DNA from: Methylococcaceae bacterium
GTDB taxonomy: Bacteria > Pseudomonadota > Gammaproteobacteria > Methylococcales > Methylomonadaceae
DNA: 14,986 bases
Direction: 5' to 3'
Assembly: GCA_013140465.1 (NCBI GenBank)
Contig: JABFST010000403.1
Coordinates: 1 to 14,986 of the forward strand
The position numbers and the translations under genes are program-made. How positions within the stretch are numbered: position 1 is the stretch's first letter; each line of letters opens with the position of its first letter. Shown here one piece after another: positions 7,977 to 14,986 of the stretch. The notes below the pieces were generated by a model. That model searched no databases. It worked only from the letters and a program-made list of their open reading frames with translations, and had not been told where the DNA came from.

Positions 7977-8984
7977 ATGCAACATTTTCGTCTTTCATTT
8001 ATAGTCACAGCCGTGTGCCTGTCCATCGCCATTTATTGGGGCGGCCTAATGGGCGCATTTATAGCCCTTATTTTAGGCGTGCTGGAAGTCAGCTTGTCGT
8101 TTGACAACGCCGTGGTCAACGCCTCTATCCTAAAACGCATGGACGAACGTTGGCAGCAATATTTCTTAACCTGGGGGATACTCATCGCCGTGTTTGGGAT
8201 GCGCCTGTTATTTCCCATTTTAATTGTTGCCGTGGCGACAGGCATAGGTTTGTTGGGCGTTACCGACATGGCTTTGCACGACCCCGCGACTTATGCCCAA
8301 TACTTAAACGCCTCGCATGTGCAAATTGCCGCTTTCGGCGGGATGTTTTTGCTGATGGTGTTTTTTGCGTTTATTTTTGACGAAACCAAAGAATTGCATT
8401 GGTTAGGCTATATCGAAGAAAAGCTGTCCGGTTTCGGCAAGCTAGAATCCATAGAAATTATCTTGGCCCTAGGCTTGCTGCTGGGCTTTCAAGGCAGCTT
8501 GCCCGAAGCCATACGCCTGAGCGTGATGGTGGCGGGTATTGCGGGCGTAGTGTTGTTTGTCATTGTCGATAGCTTGGCTGCCTTGTTTGAAGATGAAGAA
8601 GAAGGCGAAGAAGTTTCGGCAGCCATCAAAAAAGGCAGCGTAATGATCTTTTTGTATCTGGAAGTGTTGGATGCCTCGTTTTCATTCGACGGCGTTATCG
8701 GTGCGTTTGCAATTACCCAAGATGTCGTCATCATCATGCTGGGCTTGGCAATAGGCGCGATGTTTGTGCGTAGCCTGACCGTCTACTTGGTGCGCCAAGG
8801 CACTTTAGACGAATATGTGTTTTTAGAACACGGCGCCCATTATGCCATCGGCTCATTAGCGGCCATTATGTTGCTGAGCATGATCCACCATGTTTCCGAA
8901 ATCGTCACTGGCTTGGTAGGTGCGGTGTTGATAGGTTTATCAGTGTTGTCGTCTATTATGTACCGCAAAAACCAAGCCGTATAA
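7977..8984 (+). CDS. DUF475 / TerC-like integral membrane protein
   Basis: 335 residues with about eight to nine hydrophobic segments, an inner-membrane protein. Two matching motifs, LEVSLSFDNAVVNAS (36-50) and LEVLDASFSFDGVIGAFA (228-245), each place an acidic residue (D43, D238) within a membrane helix. This internal pseudo-symmetry is typical of the TerC/LysE-type membrane proteins, of which DUF475 is a branch. A very acidic cytoplasmic loop (FEDEEEGEE, about 204-212) lies between the halves. TerC relatives are linked to export of manganese or other metals and to tellurite resistance, but DUF475 members are not characterised to my knowledge, so the substrate is unknown. It has its own predicted promoter and a hairpin shortly after its stop, so it is probably monocistronic. 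Confidence 0.9.
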   Translation: MQHFRLSFIVTAVCLSIAIYWGGLMGAFIALILGVLEVSLSFDNAVVNASILKRMDERWQQYFLTWGILIAVFGMRLLFPILIVAVATGIGLLGVTDMALHDPATYAQYLNASHVQIAAFGGMFLLMVFFAFIFDETKELHWLGYIEEKLSGFGKLESIEIILALGLLLGFQGSLPEAIRLSVMVAGIAGVVLFVIVDSLAALFEDEEEGEEVSAAIKKGSVMIFLYLEVLDASFSFDGVIGAFAITQDVVIIMLGLAIGAMFVRSLTVYLVRQGTLDEYVFLEHGAHYAIGSLAAIMLLSMIHHVSEIVTGLVGAVLIGLSVLSSIMYRKNQAV

Positions 8985-9022
8985 ACGATTTTGCGCAGTC
9001 GTTGCTTAAAGCTTAAGCGTAC

Positions 9023-9048
9023 AACCGTGGGCATATAGCCGCACGGTT
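9023..9048 (+). terminator. hairpin downstream of the DUF475 gene
   Basis: AACCGTGGGC pairs with GCC-g-CACGGTT across an ATATA loop: ten pairs with one bulged G. It lies 38 bases after the stop at 8984. No U-run follows, so it may be a 3'-end-stabilising structure or part of a factor-dependent terminator instead of a classic intrinsic one. Confidence 0.45.
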
Positions 9049-9250
9049 AACACAACTTGTAGCCAACACCGTGGCTCCACCACCCTCCTCAACTCGCCAC
9101 TGCCCCTACAATCCATATATCAGGCAGATAATCTAAACAGCAGTGGCGAACCTGCCTAGCCTTTTGGCTTATTCTGCTCCACTGCTTTAGCCAATAATAC
9201 CAGCAACCTTGGTTCGCCCGCTTTCTGGGTAGCGGCAAACTATGCCGTAA

Positions 9251-9412
9251 TTCATTCGTCACCCATTGCAAGTATCATCCCTGCTCGGCCTTTTGCCAGC
9301 CTTCGCTTTATCCGGCGGCAATGCTAAAATGTCATTGAAAATCAATATACTTAATCAAGACAATGAAATAGCGGAACTCGACATAAACCCAAACTGTCTG
9401 GGGGTAAGGTAA
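9251..9412 (+). pseudogene. possible remnant or micro-gene with signal-peptide-like N-terminus
   Basis: After a TAA at 9248-9250 the frame stays open to a TAA at 9410-9412. Starting at the TTG at 9266 it reads as a hydrophobic stretch SSLLGLLPAFALSGGNAKM, which looks like a Sec signal, then a hydrophilic part ending NQDNEIAELDINPNCLGVR; the only ATG (9329) would give 27 residues. No Shine-Dalgarno sequence is evident. A different frame (9367-9516) continues with a hydrophobic segment ILIRIGPLAALPLGLI and runs into the cfa start, so this could be one decayed, frameshifted small gene. Could equally be chance. Confidence 0.2.
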
Positions 9413-9508
9413 AAGCAAGCTTGGGGATTCTTATTCGGATAGGCCCACTCGCCGCATTGCCCTTAGGACTTATAACTAAGTTGAACACCGACCCCCTGGG
9501 GCATCACT

Positions 9509-10648
9509 ATGGATAAAATAATTGATAACGCGCACAACAAGTTTCGCCAAAAAATAGAAAAATTATTACACGGGATAGACATAACCATTAACGGCGATCG
9601 GCCTTGGGACATAAAGGTATACAATGCCAACTTGTACGAACGGATACTGATCCACGGCCCTTTGGGTTTGGGCGAAGCCTATATGGACGGCTGGTGGGAG
9701 TGCGGGCAATTGGATGAGTTATTCACTAAATTTTGCTCAGCACGCATAGACAGCCACGTTATGCTGGATGCCACCACTATAAAAAATAAATTGCGGGCTT
9801 ATTTTGTCAACCGCCAAAGCCAACACCTGACTTCCGGCATCATTAAACACCATTACGACATCGGCAATGATTTGTACCGCCTGATGTTGGACCAGCGGCT
9901 CACTTATAGTTGTGGCTATTGGCACCACGCCAGCACCCTCGACCAAGCCCAAGAACATAAGTTTGATTTGGTTTGCCGAAAATTAAACCTGCAACCGGGC
10001 CAACGCATTTTAGACATCGGCTGCGGTTGGGGCAGTTTTATGAAGTATGCGGCGGAACACTATGGCGTGTCGTGCGTCGGCATTACCCTGTCCAGCGCAC
10101 AGTTGGGCTTATGCAAGGAATTATGCGCGGGCTTGCCGATAGAAATCCGTTATGCCGATTACCGCGAGCTGTACGAAACCTTTGACCATATCGTATCTAT
10201 AGGCATGTTTGAGCATGTTGGCTCTAAAAACTACAAACGCTATATGCAAGTCGTGCGCCGCTGTCTTAAAGATGACGGTTTGTTTTTGTTGCACACCATA
10301 GGCGGCAACAAATCGGTGACGATAACAGACCCGTGGATGGACAAATATATATTTCCGGGTGGCGTGCTGCCGTCGGTCAAACAAATTGCCAAAGCCATAG
10401 AAGGCAAGTTTGTGTTGGAAGACTGGCATAATTTCGGTGCGGATTATGATAAGACCTTAATGTGCTGGTTTGACAATTTTCTCGAACATTGGCATAGCAT
10501 TAAAGAACACTATGACGAACGGTTTTTTCGCATGTGGAAGTATTATCTGCTGTCTTGTGCCGGAGCGTTTAGGGCGCGTGACAACCAGCTGTGGCAATTG
10601 GTGTTGTCTAAAAACGGCGTGCGCGGCGGTTATGTTTCCGTGCGTTGA
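9509..10648 (+). CDS. cfa: cyclopropane-fatty-acyl-phospholipid synthase
   Basis: Uses S-adenosylmethionine to methylenate the double bond of unsaturated acyl chains in membrane phospholipids, a stress-related membrane change. 379 residues, close to the 382 of the E. coli enzyme. An N-terminal lipid-binding domain (1-100, with GPLGLGEAYMDGWWEC) precedes the Rossmann SAM-binding domain: ILDIGCGWGSFMKYAAEHYG (167-186) and VGITLSS. Catalytic-site residues are in place: C135 in LTYSCGYW, E235 in GMFEHVGSKNY and H262 in LLHTIGGN. The C-terminus (WHNFGADYDKTLMCW, then RDNQLWQLVLS) is typical. The ATG is preceded by TGGGG at about 9 bases. A response regulator starts 56 bases downstream on the same strand and may share its transcript. 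Confidence 0.97.
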   Translation: MDKIIDNAHNKFRQKIEKLLHGIDITINGDRPWDIKVYNANLYERILIHGPLGLGEAYMDGWWECGQLDELFTKFCSARIDSHVMLDATTIKNKLRAYFVNRQSQHLTSGIIKHHYDIGNDLYRLMLDQRLTYSCGYWHHASTLDQAQEHKFDLVCRKLNLQPGQRILDIGCGWGSFMKYAAEHYGVSCVGITLSSAQLGLCKELCAGLPIEIRYADYRELYETFDHIVSIGMFEHVGSKNYKRYMQVVRRCLKDDGLFLLHTIGGNKSVTITDPWMDKYIFPGGVLPSVKQIAKAIEGKFVLEDWHNFGADYDKTLMCWFDNFLEHWHSIKEHYDERFFRMWKYYLLSCAGAFRARDNQLWQLVLSKNGVRGGYVSVR

Positions 10649-10704
10649 TTGCGCCACGCGGCGGCTTTAGGCGGTCACACCGTTCATTGGGTTTAGGAGA
10701 AGAT

Positions 10705-11373
10705 ATGCGCTTGTTGCTGGTGGAAGATGATGAAATTTTGGGCGATGGCTTGGTCGCGGGCCTTAAAATGGAAGGCTATGCGGTGGATTGGCTGACTAAC
10801 GGCAAATTGGCCGATGAAGCCTTAAAGCTAAACAGCTACGAGCTGATTGTGCTGGATTTAAACTTGCCCGATATGGATGGCATGTCGGTGTTAAAAGCCT
10901 TGCGTGCGCGTAAGGACGAAACCCCAGTCATGGTGTTGACGGCAAAAGACACGCTGCCCGACCGTGTGCAAGGCTTAGACAGCGGGGCTGATGATTTTGT
11001 CATCAAACCGTTTGAGCTGGATGAAGTTTGCGCCCGCTTGCGGGCATTGGCGCGGCGCAGCGAAGGCCGGGGTGCGCCCACGATTGAATACAAAGGCATC
11101 GTATTGGATCCGGCATCGCATCAAGTCACGTTTAACCAAGAAAAAGTGGAGTTGTCGCAAAAGGAATTTGAGGTGCTCAGCTTTTTGATGGGCAATATCG
11201 GCAAAGTGGTGTCGCGTGCCCGCTTGGAAGAAAGCCTGTATTCTTGGGATTCGGACGTGGAAAGCAACACCGTGGAAGTGCATATCCATTATTTGCGCAA
11301 AAAGCTGGACCCAACGCTGATACGCACGGTACGCGGGGTGGGCTACATTATTGACAGCGAAGATGAGCAATGA
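10705..11373 (+). CDS. OmpR-family response regulator (QseB/PmrA-like)
   Basis: DNA-binding output of a two-component system. 222 residues. Receiver domain 1-115: acidic pair D8/D9, phosphoacceptor D51 in VLDLNLPDMDG, T79 in VMVLTAKD, and K101 in DDFVIKPFE. The C-terminal winged helix has ELSQKEFEVLSFLM and the recognition region SNTVEVHIHYLRKKL with RTVRGVGYII. This order and length are those of QseB, PmrA and TctD regulators. I chose the ATG at 10705 because AGGAGA lies just before it and MRLLLVEDDE is the family start; an upstream in-frame start would add 20 non-homologous residues. The stop overlaps the kinase start by ATGA, so the pair is coupled. Targets are unknown; nearby cfa is a possible one. 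Confidence 0.95.
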   Translation: MRLLLVEDDEILGDGLVAGLKMEGYAVDWLTNGKLADEALKLNSYELIVLDLNLPDMDGMSVLKALRARKDETPVMVLTAKDTLPDRVQGLDSGADDFVIKPFELDEVCARLRALARRSEGRGAPTIEYKGIVLDPASHQVTFNQEKVELSQKEFEVLSFLMGNIGKVVSRARLEESLYSWDSDVESNTVEVHIHYLRKKLDPTLIRTVRGVGYIIDSEDEQ

Positions 11374-12980
11374 ACTATTCCCTAAGGCAGTTATTATTGG
11401 TCAGCCTATTGTCAGCTTCTATGCTGATTTGGGGGATTGCCGCCTATCTTAACTACAAAGTCACGCGTGACGAAGTGGCTAATTTATTTGATGCCGAGCT
11501 GGCGCAATCGGCAAAAGTGCTGAATGTGTTTGTCGAAAGCTTGTTGCGGGAAGGCTCTTTGTCTGGGCATTGGAGCCAAGAACAAAAAAATGCCGATGAA
11601 CTGCTGCATTTTTATAATTTAAAAGGCCGTTTTAAGCGTAAAAGCGCCTTTCAGTTGTGGTCTGCGGATGCGGGTTTACTGTCGCGCACCGAAAACTCGC
11701 CCGAGTTTTCTGTGCATGGCTTTAACCAAACCAATATCGACGAGCAATTGTGGCCCATTTTTGATGATTTGCTGCAAGCCAACGCCCTAGGGCATAAGTA
11801 TGAACGCAAAATCGCCTTTCAATTATGGTCGCAAAAAGAAGGTTTGATGCTACGCTCGGAAAGTGCGCCAAAATTTGCCTTTGCCTCGACCAACCACGGT
11901 TTTAGCGACACCAAAATTGATAATGAGCAATGGCATGTGTTTAGTATCGCCAATTCTACGGGCGAATATATTATCCATGTCGGGCAAAAAGAAGAGATCC
12001 GCCAAGAGCTGACCGACGAAATCTCGCTGCAATTGTTGACGCAATTTTTATTTGGTTTACCGTTTTTGGGGCTAGTGATTTGGTTGATAGTCGGGCGTGC
12101 ATTAAAGCCTATCAACCGTTTGGAAAAGGCCCTAGCCAAACGCGAGGCCAGTTATTTAAAACCTTTGTCCATCAAACGCTTGCCCAACGAAATCGTCCCG
12201 GTCGTCAATGAAATCAACAATCTGTTTGTGCAGCTAGAGCGTGCGTTTGAGCATGAACGCCGCTTTACCGCCGATGCCTCGCATGAGCTGCGCACGCCCT
12301 TGGCGGGTTTGCTGACCCAAGCCCATGTGGCCTTAAGGACAACTGATGAAGAAGTGCGTAAGCAAGCGTTGTCGCGCATTAAGCAAGCGGTCAACCGCAT
12401 GTCTTATATGGTGCAGCAGCTGTTGACGTTTTCGCGCATTGAATCCAACACCGAGTTTTTGACCAAACAAAATACGATGGTCAGCCGTGAAGTGATACAC
12501 GTTATTGCCGATTTGGATCCCGAAGCCCATAAAAAACAAATTCTGCTCGAATTTGTTGAAGACAACCCCGTACCCGTCATTGTCAATGGCCCGCTGGTCG
12601 CCATTTTAATCCGCAATATTATCGACAACGCGATTAAATACACGCCCGTCAAAGGCACGGTGCTGATTACCATCACCGGCAAAGACAACTATTTGCAGCT
12701 ATGTGTTGAAGACTCCGGCCCAGGCATTGCGCCTGACCAATACGAAAAATCCTTGGAACGCTTCCATCGCTGCGTAGAAACCGCCAGCGCGGCAAAAGGC
12801 ACAGGCTTGGGTTTTTCGATTGTGCAGCGTATCGCTTCTATCCATAATGCCGATTTGATTTTAGGCGTGTCGCAACTGGGCGGGCTTAAGGTGACGGTGT
12901 TGTTCCCGTTGCCAATACGGCCTGTAGACAAGTCGTGGCAAAAACGCCTGAGTTTTTTCCATTTGGGCAAAAGCGATTAA
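11370..12980 (+). CDS. sensor histidine kinase, QseC-like, with duplicated sensor segment
   Basis: Inner-membrane kinase that senses an unknown signal and phosphorylates the adjacent regulator. 536 residues, longer than the roughly 450 usual for QseC. Membrane helix 1 is about 8-27, the periplasmic domain about 28-220, helix 2 about 222-242 (FLFGLPFLGLVIWLIVG), then HAMP (VGRALKPINRLEKALAKR). The dimerisation domain carries the phosphorylated H305 in ADASHELRTPLAGL. The ATPase domain shows the N box IIDNAIKYT (N420), G1 DSGPGI (449-453) and G2 GTGLGFSIVQ (477-486). In the periplasmic part, residues 88-131 (KRKSAFQLWSADAGLLSR and so on) repeat as 144-191 (ERKIAFQLWSQKEGLMLR), explaining the extra length. 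The kinase core is complete. tilS follows about 90 bases later. Confidence 0.95.
   Translation: MNYSLRQLLLVSLLSASMLIWGIAAYLNYKVTRDEVANLFDAELAQSAKVLNVFVESLLREGSLSGHWSQEQKNADELLHFYNLKGRFKRKSAFQLWSADAGLLSRTENSPEFSVHGFNQTNIDEQLWPIFDDLLQANALGHKYERKIAFQLWSQKEGLMLRSESAPKFAFASTNHGFSDTKIDNEQWHVFSIANSTGEYIIHVGQKEEIRQELTDEISLQLLTQFLFGLPFLGLVIWLIVGRALKPINRLEKALAKREASYLKPLSIKRLPNEIVPVVNEINNLFVQLERAFEHERRFTADASHELRTPLAGLLTQAHVALRTTDEEVRKQALSRIKQAVNRMSYMVQQLLTFSRIESNTEFLTKQNTMVSREVIHVIADLDPEAHKKQILLEFVEDNPVPVIVNGPLVAILIRNIIDNAIKYTPVKGTVLITITGKDNYLQLCVEDSGPGIAPDQYEKSLERFHRCVETASAAKGTGLGFSIVQRIASIHNADLILGVSQLGGLKVTVLFPLPIRPVDKSWQKRLSFFHLGKSD
11631..11942 (+). repeat. in-frame tandem duplication inside the kinase sensor domain
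   Basis: Copy 1 spans 11631-11762 and copy 2 spans 11799-11942, in the same frame and separated by 36 bases. Both encode a basic K-R-K start, AFQLWS, then (S/G)LLxR.E..P.F, a GF...(T)NIDEQLW-type stretch and (P/H)(I/V)F. The DNA still aligns in part (GCCTTTCA[GA]TT[GA]TGGTC), so the duplication is old but traceable. Family members known to me have one such unit. Confidence 0.8.
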
Positions 12981-13070
12981 ACCAAGGCCGTCGTGCAACG
13001 GCTCCGCGCACGCCCCAACCGAGTGCCCCACTTAACTGGGGTTCCCCGAACATTGCCACCCACACGCACA

Positions 13071-14396
13071 ATGACCGCCTTGCCAACTACCGACACCCTG
13101 CTTTCCACACTGCGCCCGCATCCCCAGCCTAGGCATCTTTATATAGGCTATAGCGGCGGCATAGACTCGCATGTATTGCTGCATTTGGCGGCGACCAGCC
13201 CGCTTAAGGAACATGTTACCGCCGTGTATGTGCATCATGGCCTACAAGCGGTTGCCGACGCATGGGCGGAACATTGCCCGGCGGTTGCGCACAGTTTGGG
13301 CGTAAAGTGTGTGGTTTTATACGTCAACGCCCAGCCTGCGCCAGGGGAAAGCCCCGAAGAAGCCGCCAGAAATGCCCGCTATGCCGCTTTTAAGGCATTG
13401 CTAGAACAAGACGATGTGCTGATGCTGGCCCAGCATCGGGAAGACCAACTAGAAACGGTGTTATTGCAGCTACTGCGTGGCAGCGGCGTTAAAGGCTTGT
13501 CGGCTATGCCCACGCACAGTGCCTGTGGCGCAGGGCTGTTGCTGCGGCCTTTGCTGGACACCGCCAAAGCCGCAATAGACGCTTATGCACAGCTACATGC
13601 CTTAACGTGGGTGACTGATCCCACCAACCTTTGCGATGATTATGACCGCAACTTTTTACGCAACCGCGTAGTGCCGCTGTTAAAACAACGCTGGCCCCAG
13701 TGTGACAAAACCGTCGCGCGTTCGGCGCGACATTGTGCCGAAGCCGACCACCTGCTCGCGTCTATGGCAGGGCAATTATTACAGCCGCTGTATGATGCCA
13801 CCGACCAAACCCTGCGCATCAGCCTGTTACAAACCTATGATGCGCCGCAACAAGCCCTAGTAATCCGGCATTGGCTGTCTACGCTAGGCGAAAAAATGCC
13901 ACCCCAAGGCTTAATAGACCGCATAGCCGCCGAAGTGCTAGCGGCACGCCCCGACGGTAGCCCTGTGCTTGCCACGACAAGTTATGCGCTGCGCCGTTAT
14001 AAAGATAAGCTCTATTGTCTGCCGATTGCAAAAGAGCGCATACAGGCTATGGCTTGGCCCAACGCACAAACGTCCATCGCATTATCGGCACACCGACAGT
14101 TGGCTAGAATAGACGCATCCTCGGGTATTGCCCTGGCGCATTGGCAACAGGCACAGGTTACGATAAGGCCACGTTCCGGCGGCGAAAAAATCCGCCTGCC
14201 CCAACGCCTAGGCCACCACAGCCTAAAAAAATTGTTTCAAGAAGCCGATATTCCACCCTGGGAAAGGGAAGTAATGCCTTTGGTGTATTTGGACGGTGAC
14301 TTGGCGGCAGTCGGTGATGTGTGGGTCAGTGCGGATTTTTACAGCGTCGGCGGGGCGTGTATACGCTTGTCGATAAGTCGTGCGGCTTATAGTTAA
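13071..14396 (+). CDS. tilS: tRNA(Ile)-lysidine synthase
   Basis: Converts C34 of the CAU-anticodon tRNA-Ile to lysidine using ATP and lysine, so the tRNA reads AUA; essential and cytosolic. From the ATG at 13071 the protein has 441 residues (E. coli 432). N-terminal PP-loop ATPase: YIGYSGGIDSHVLLH (25-39), then VYVHHGLQ and LAQHREDQLETVLLQLLRG, and the TilS signature NFLRNRVVPLL. The C-terminal domain has VTIRPRSGGEKIRLP and LKKLFQEADIPPWERE. A GTG at 12993 with AAGG six bases upstream would add 26 residues that look unlike TilS; the family N-terminus favours 13071, though that ATG has no good Shine-Dalgarno sequence. The start is therefore uncertain; the identity is not. Confidence 0.97.
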   Translation: MTALPTTDTLLSTLRPHPQPRHLYIGYSGGIDSHVLLHLAATSPLKEHVTAVYVHHGLQAVADAWAEHCPAVAHSLGVKCVVLYVNAQPAPGESPEEAARNARYAAFKALLEQDDVLMLAQHREDQLETVLLQLLRGSGVKGLSAMPTHSACGAGLLLRPLLDTAKAAIDAYAQLHALTWVTDPTNLCDDYDRNFLRNRVVPLLKQRWPQCDKTVARSARHCAEADHLLASMAGQLLQPLYDATDQTLRISLLQTYDAPQQALVIRHWLSTLGEKMPPQGLIDRIAAEVLAARPDGSPVLATTSYALRRYKDKLYCLPIAKERIQAMAWPNAQTSIALSAHRQLARIDASSGIALAHWQQAQVTIRPRSGGEKIRLPQRLGHHSLKKLFQEADIPPWEREVMPLVYLDGDLAAVGDVWVSADFYSVGGACIRLSISRAAYS

Positions 14397-14416
14397 GGTA
14401 TTTTAAGGTAGAATCA

Positions 14417-14499
14417 TTAAAACTCATGGGTAACTAATAATGCAGAAACAACGATAAATAATAAAACAGACCCAATAAACTGTAGTTTTTAACTTTCAA
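14417..14499 (-). pseudogene. possible one-helix micro-protein gene, apparently frameshifted
   Basis: A perfect AAGGAGG (14504-14510 on the minus strand) lies four bases before a TTG at 14497-14499. The frame reads MKVKNYSLLGLF and then leaves to a stop at 14434. One extra T in the TTTT run at 14463-14466 would join it to the next frame, which reads LLFIVVSALLVTHEF and stops at 14417. The joined product would be 27 residues: basic start, one hydrophobic helix, polar end. Either a decayed or frameshifting gene for a small membrane peptide, or coincidence in AT-rich DNA. Confidence 0.3.
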
Positions 14500-14656
14500 T
14501 GAGCCTCCTTAACTTTAACACCAAAAGCTGCGGGTTTTATGGTATCAAGCCAAGGTGTAAGCTTTATTGACAAGCTACGCGGGCCGCATCGCCCAAAGGC
14601 CGGCAGTGCAACAGGCGTTGCGTGAGGAAAGGTTGGTTTAAAAGTGTAGGTTAGCC

Positions 14657-14713
14657 TAGGGCGTGATAGGCGAAGCCGTATTGCGGTTCAATATGCTATG
14701 CTATTGCGCCCTA
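14657..14713. repeat. imperfect inverted repeat, REP/MITE-like
   Basis: TAGGGCGTGATAG (14657-14669) is matched by CTATTGCGCCCTA (14701-14713): 11 of 13 Watson-Crick pairs, the two others being G-U in the plus-strand RNA. The 31 bases between hold a small CCG-TATTG-CGG stem. The form, with TAGGGCG ends and a position just next to a gene's stop at 14718, is typical of dispersed intergenic repeats; no second copy is in this window. Confidence 0.55.
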
Positions 14714-14717
14714 CGCG

Positions 14718-14986
14718 CTAAATTATTTCAGCATCCATAGAAACTGATTTGAGGTTATTGATTTTTTTTGAAACCTCAATTGATCGTTGTAATTCTGATT
14801 TAATGCTAAAATTTTCAAAACCATTTAAATACTTTTCTAAAAGGATAGATTCTTCATCTGTGAATCTCAAATCGTTTTTTTTAATTGGGGTAAGTTTAAA
14901 GTTTTCAAAAACATAATTATATAGGTTATTTTTTCCTATTAAATTTTGCTGATCTTTTAGCTCATCATATTTATTCATCAAATCTA
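14718..14986 (-). CDS. uncharacterised AT-rich gene, probably 5'-truncated by the window edge
   Basis: The frame is open from the window end to a TAG at 14718-14720; at most 89 residues are visible. An ATG (14976-14978) and a TTG just before it could be starts, but the frame is still open to base 14986 and no Shine-Dalgarno sequence can be seen, so it may be the C-terminal part of a longer protein. The visible sequence is hydrophilic, rich in Lys, Asn, Glu and Ile, and probably helical (KNDLRFTDEESILLEKYLNG, then SELQRSIEVSKKINNLKS). No membrane segment or known motif. Much more AT-rich than tilS, suggesting recent acquisition. The inverted repeat at 14657-14713 lies directly after its stop. 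Confidence 0.6.
   Translation of the reverse strand, partial: DLMNKYDELKDQQNLIGKNNLYNYVFENFKLTPIKKNDLRFTDEESILLEKYLNGFENFSIKSELQRSIEVSKKINNLKSVSMDAEII

Larger units (their letters stand above)
8985..9508. other. 524-base intergenic region with hairpins, no clear gene
   Basis: Between the DUF475 gene and cfa. It holds a strong hairpin at 9023-9048, a second inverted repeat CGCCACTGC/GCAGTGGCG (9095-9103 and 9140-9148), a competing pair AGGCAG/CTGCCT (9122-9127 and 9152-9157), and a small AGCC-TTTT-GGCT stem (9158-9169). From 9251 to 9412 there is an open frame with a signal-peptide-like start, listed separately. No good promoter for cfa stands out, though TATAAC near 9471 could be a -10 box. 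A minus-strand frame at 9089-9271 resembles nothing I know. Confidence 0.6.
14397..14717. other. 321-base intergenic region after tilS
   Basis: No confident gene. It contains a possible minus-strand micro-gene (14417-14499) with a perfect Shine-Dalgarno sequence, a plus-strand 28-codon frame beginning at the ATG near 14539 without a ribosome binding site, and an inverted repeat at 14657-14713. No clear intrinsic terminator for tilS is visible. Confidence 0.6.

Noticed and set aside
9089..9271. Minus-strand frame of 60 codons with many Trp and Cys
   Set aside because: No ribosome binding site, overlaps inverted repeats, and its composition looks like non-coding DNA read by chance.
10645..10704. 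20-residue N-terminal extension of the response regulator
   Set aside because: MRLLLVEDDE with AGGAGA just upstream is the standard start; the extension has no family counterpart.
13026..13047. Palindromes CCCCA/TGGGG and GGGG/CCCC before tilS as a terminator
   Set aside because: Stems of only four to five pairs, no U run, and located just before or inside the possible tilS start.

Overview
The window is a chromosomal stretch from a Gram-negative, gammaproteobacterium-like organism. It carries Kdo (LPS) synthesis, the MEP isoprenoid pathway, FtsB, a QseBC-like two-component pair and a secreted protein with a Sec signal. The backbone kdsA, eno, ftsB, ispD, ispF on the minus strand is a conserved gammaproteobacterial order. 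I lean towards a methanotroph or methylotroph (Methylococcales-like) from general gene style, but nothing in the window proves it. No tRNA, rRNA, CRISPR array or transposase was seen.

Minus-strand block (1-6555, transcribed right to left): kdsA, a Uma2-type nuclease gene, a three-gene AT-rich cassette of unknown function, eno, an attenuator-like hairpin, ftsB, a STAS-like (DUF4325-type) gene with a small membrane/coiled-coil partner, ispD, and ispF (cut by the window edge). The housekeeping order is therefore interrupted twice by accessory genes placed in the same direction as the host genes: four genes between kdsA and eno, and two between ftsB and ispD. These insertions, above all the three-gene cassette at 3647-4980, are the best candidates for an undescribed system.

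Plus-strand block (6742-14396): a secreted protein of unknown function, ridA, a TerC-like DUF475 membrane protein, a roughly 520-bp gap with hairpins and possible gene debris, then cfa (cyclopropane fatty acid synthase), an OmpR-type response regulator, a QseC-like histidine kinase whose sensor domain holds an internal duplication, and tilS (tRNA-Ile lysidine synthase). cfa, the regulator and the kinase may be co-transcribed; the regulator and kinase overlap by an ATGA.

Right end (14397-14986): an intergenic zone with a possible frameshifted micro-gene for a one-helix membrane peptide, a REP/MITE-like inverted repeat, and the C-terminal part of an AT-rich minus-strand gene of unknown function running off the window.
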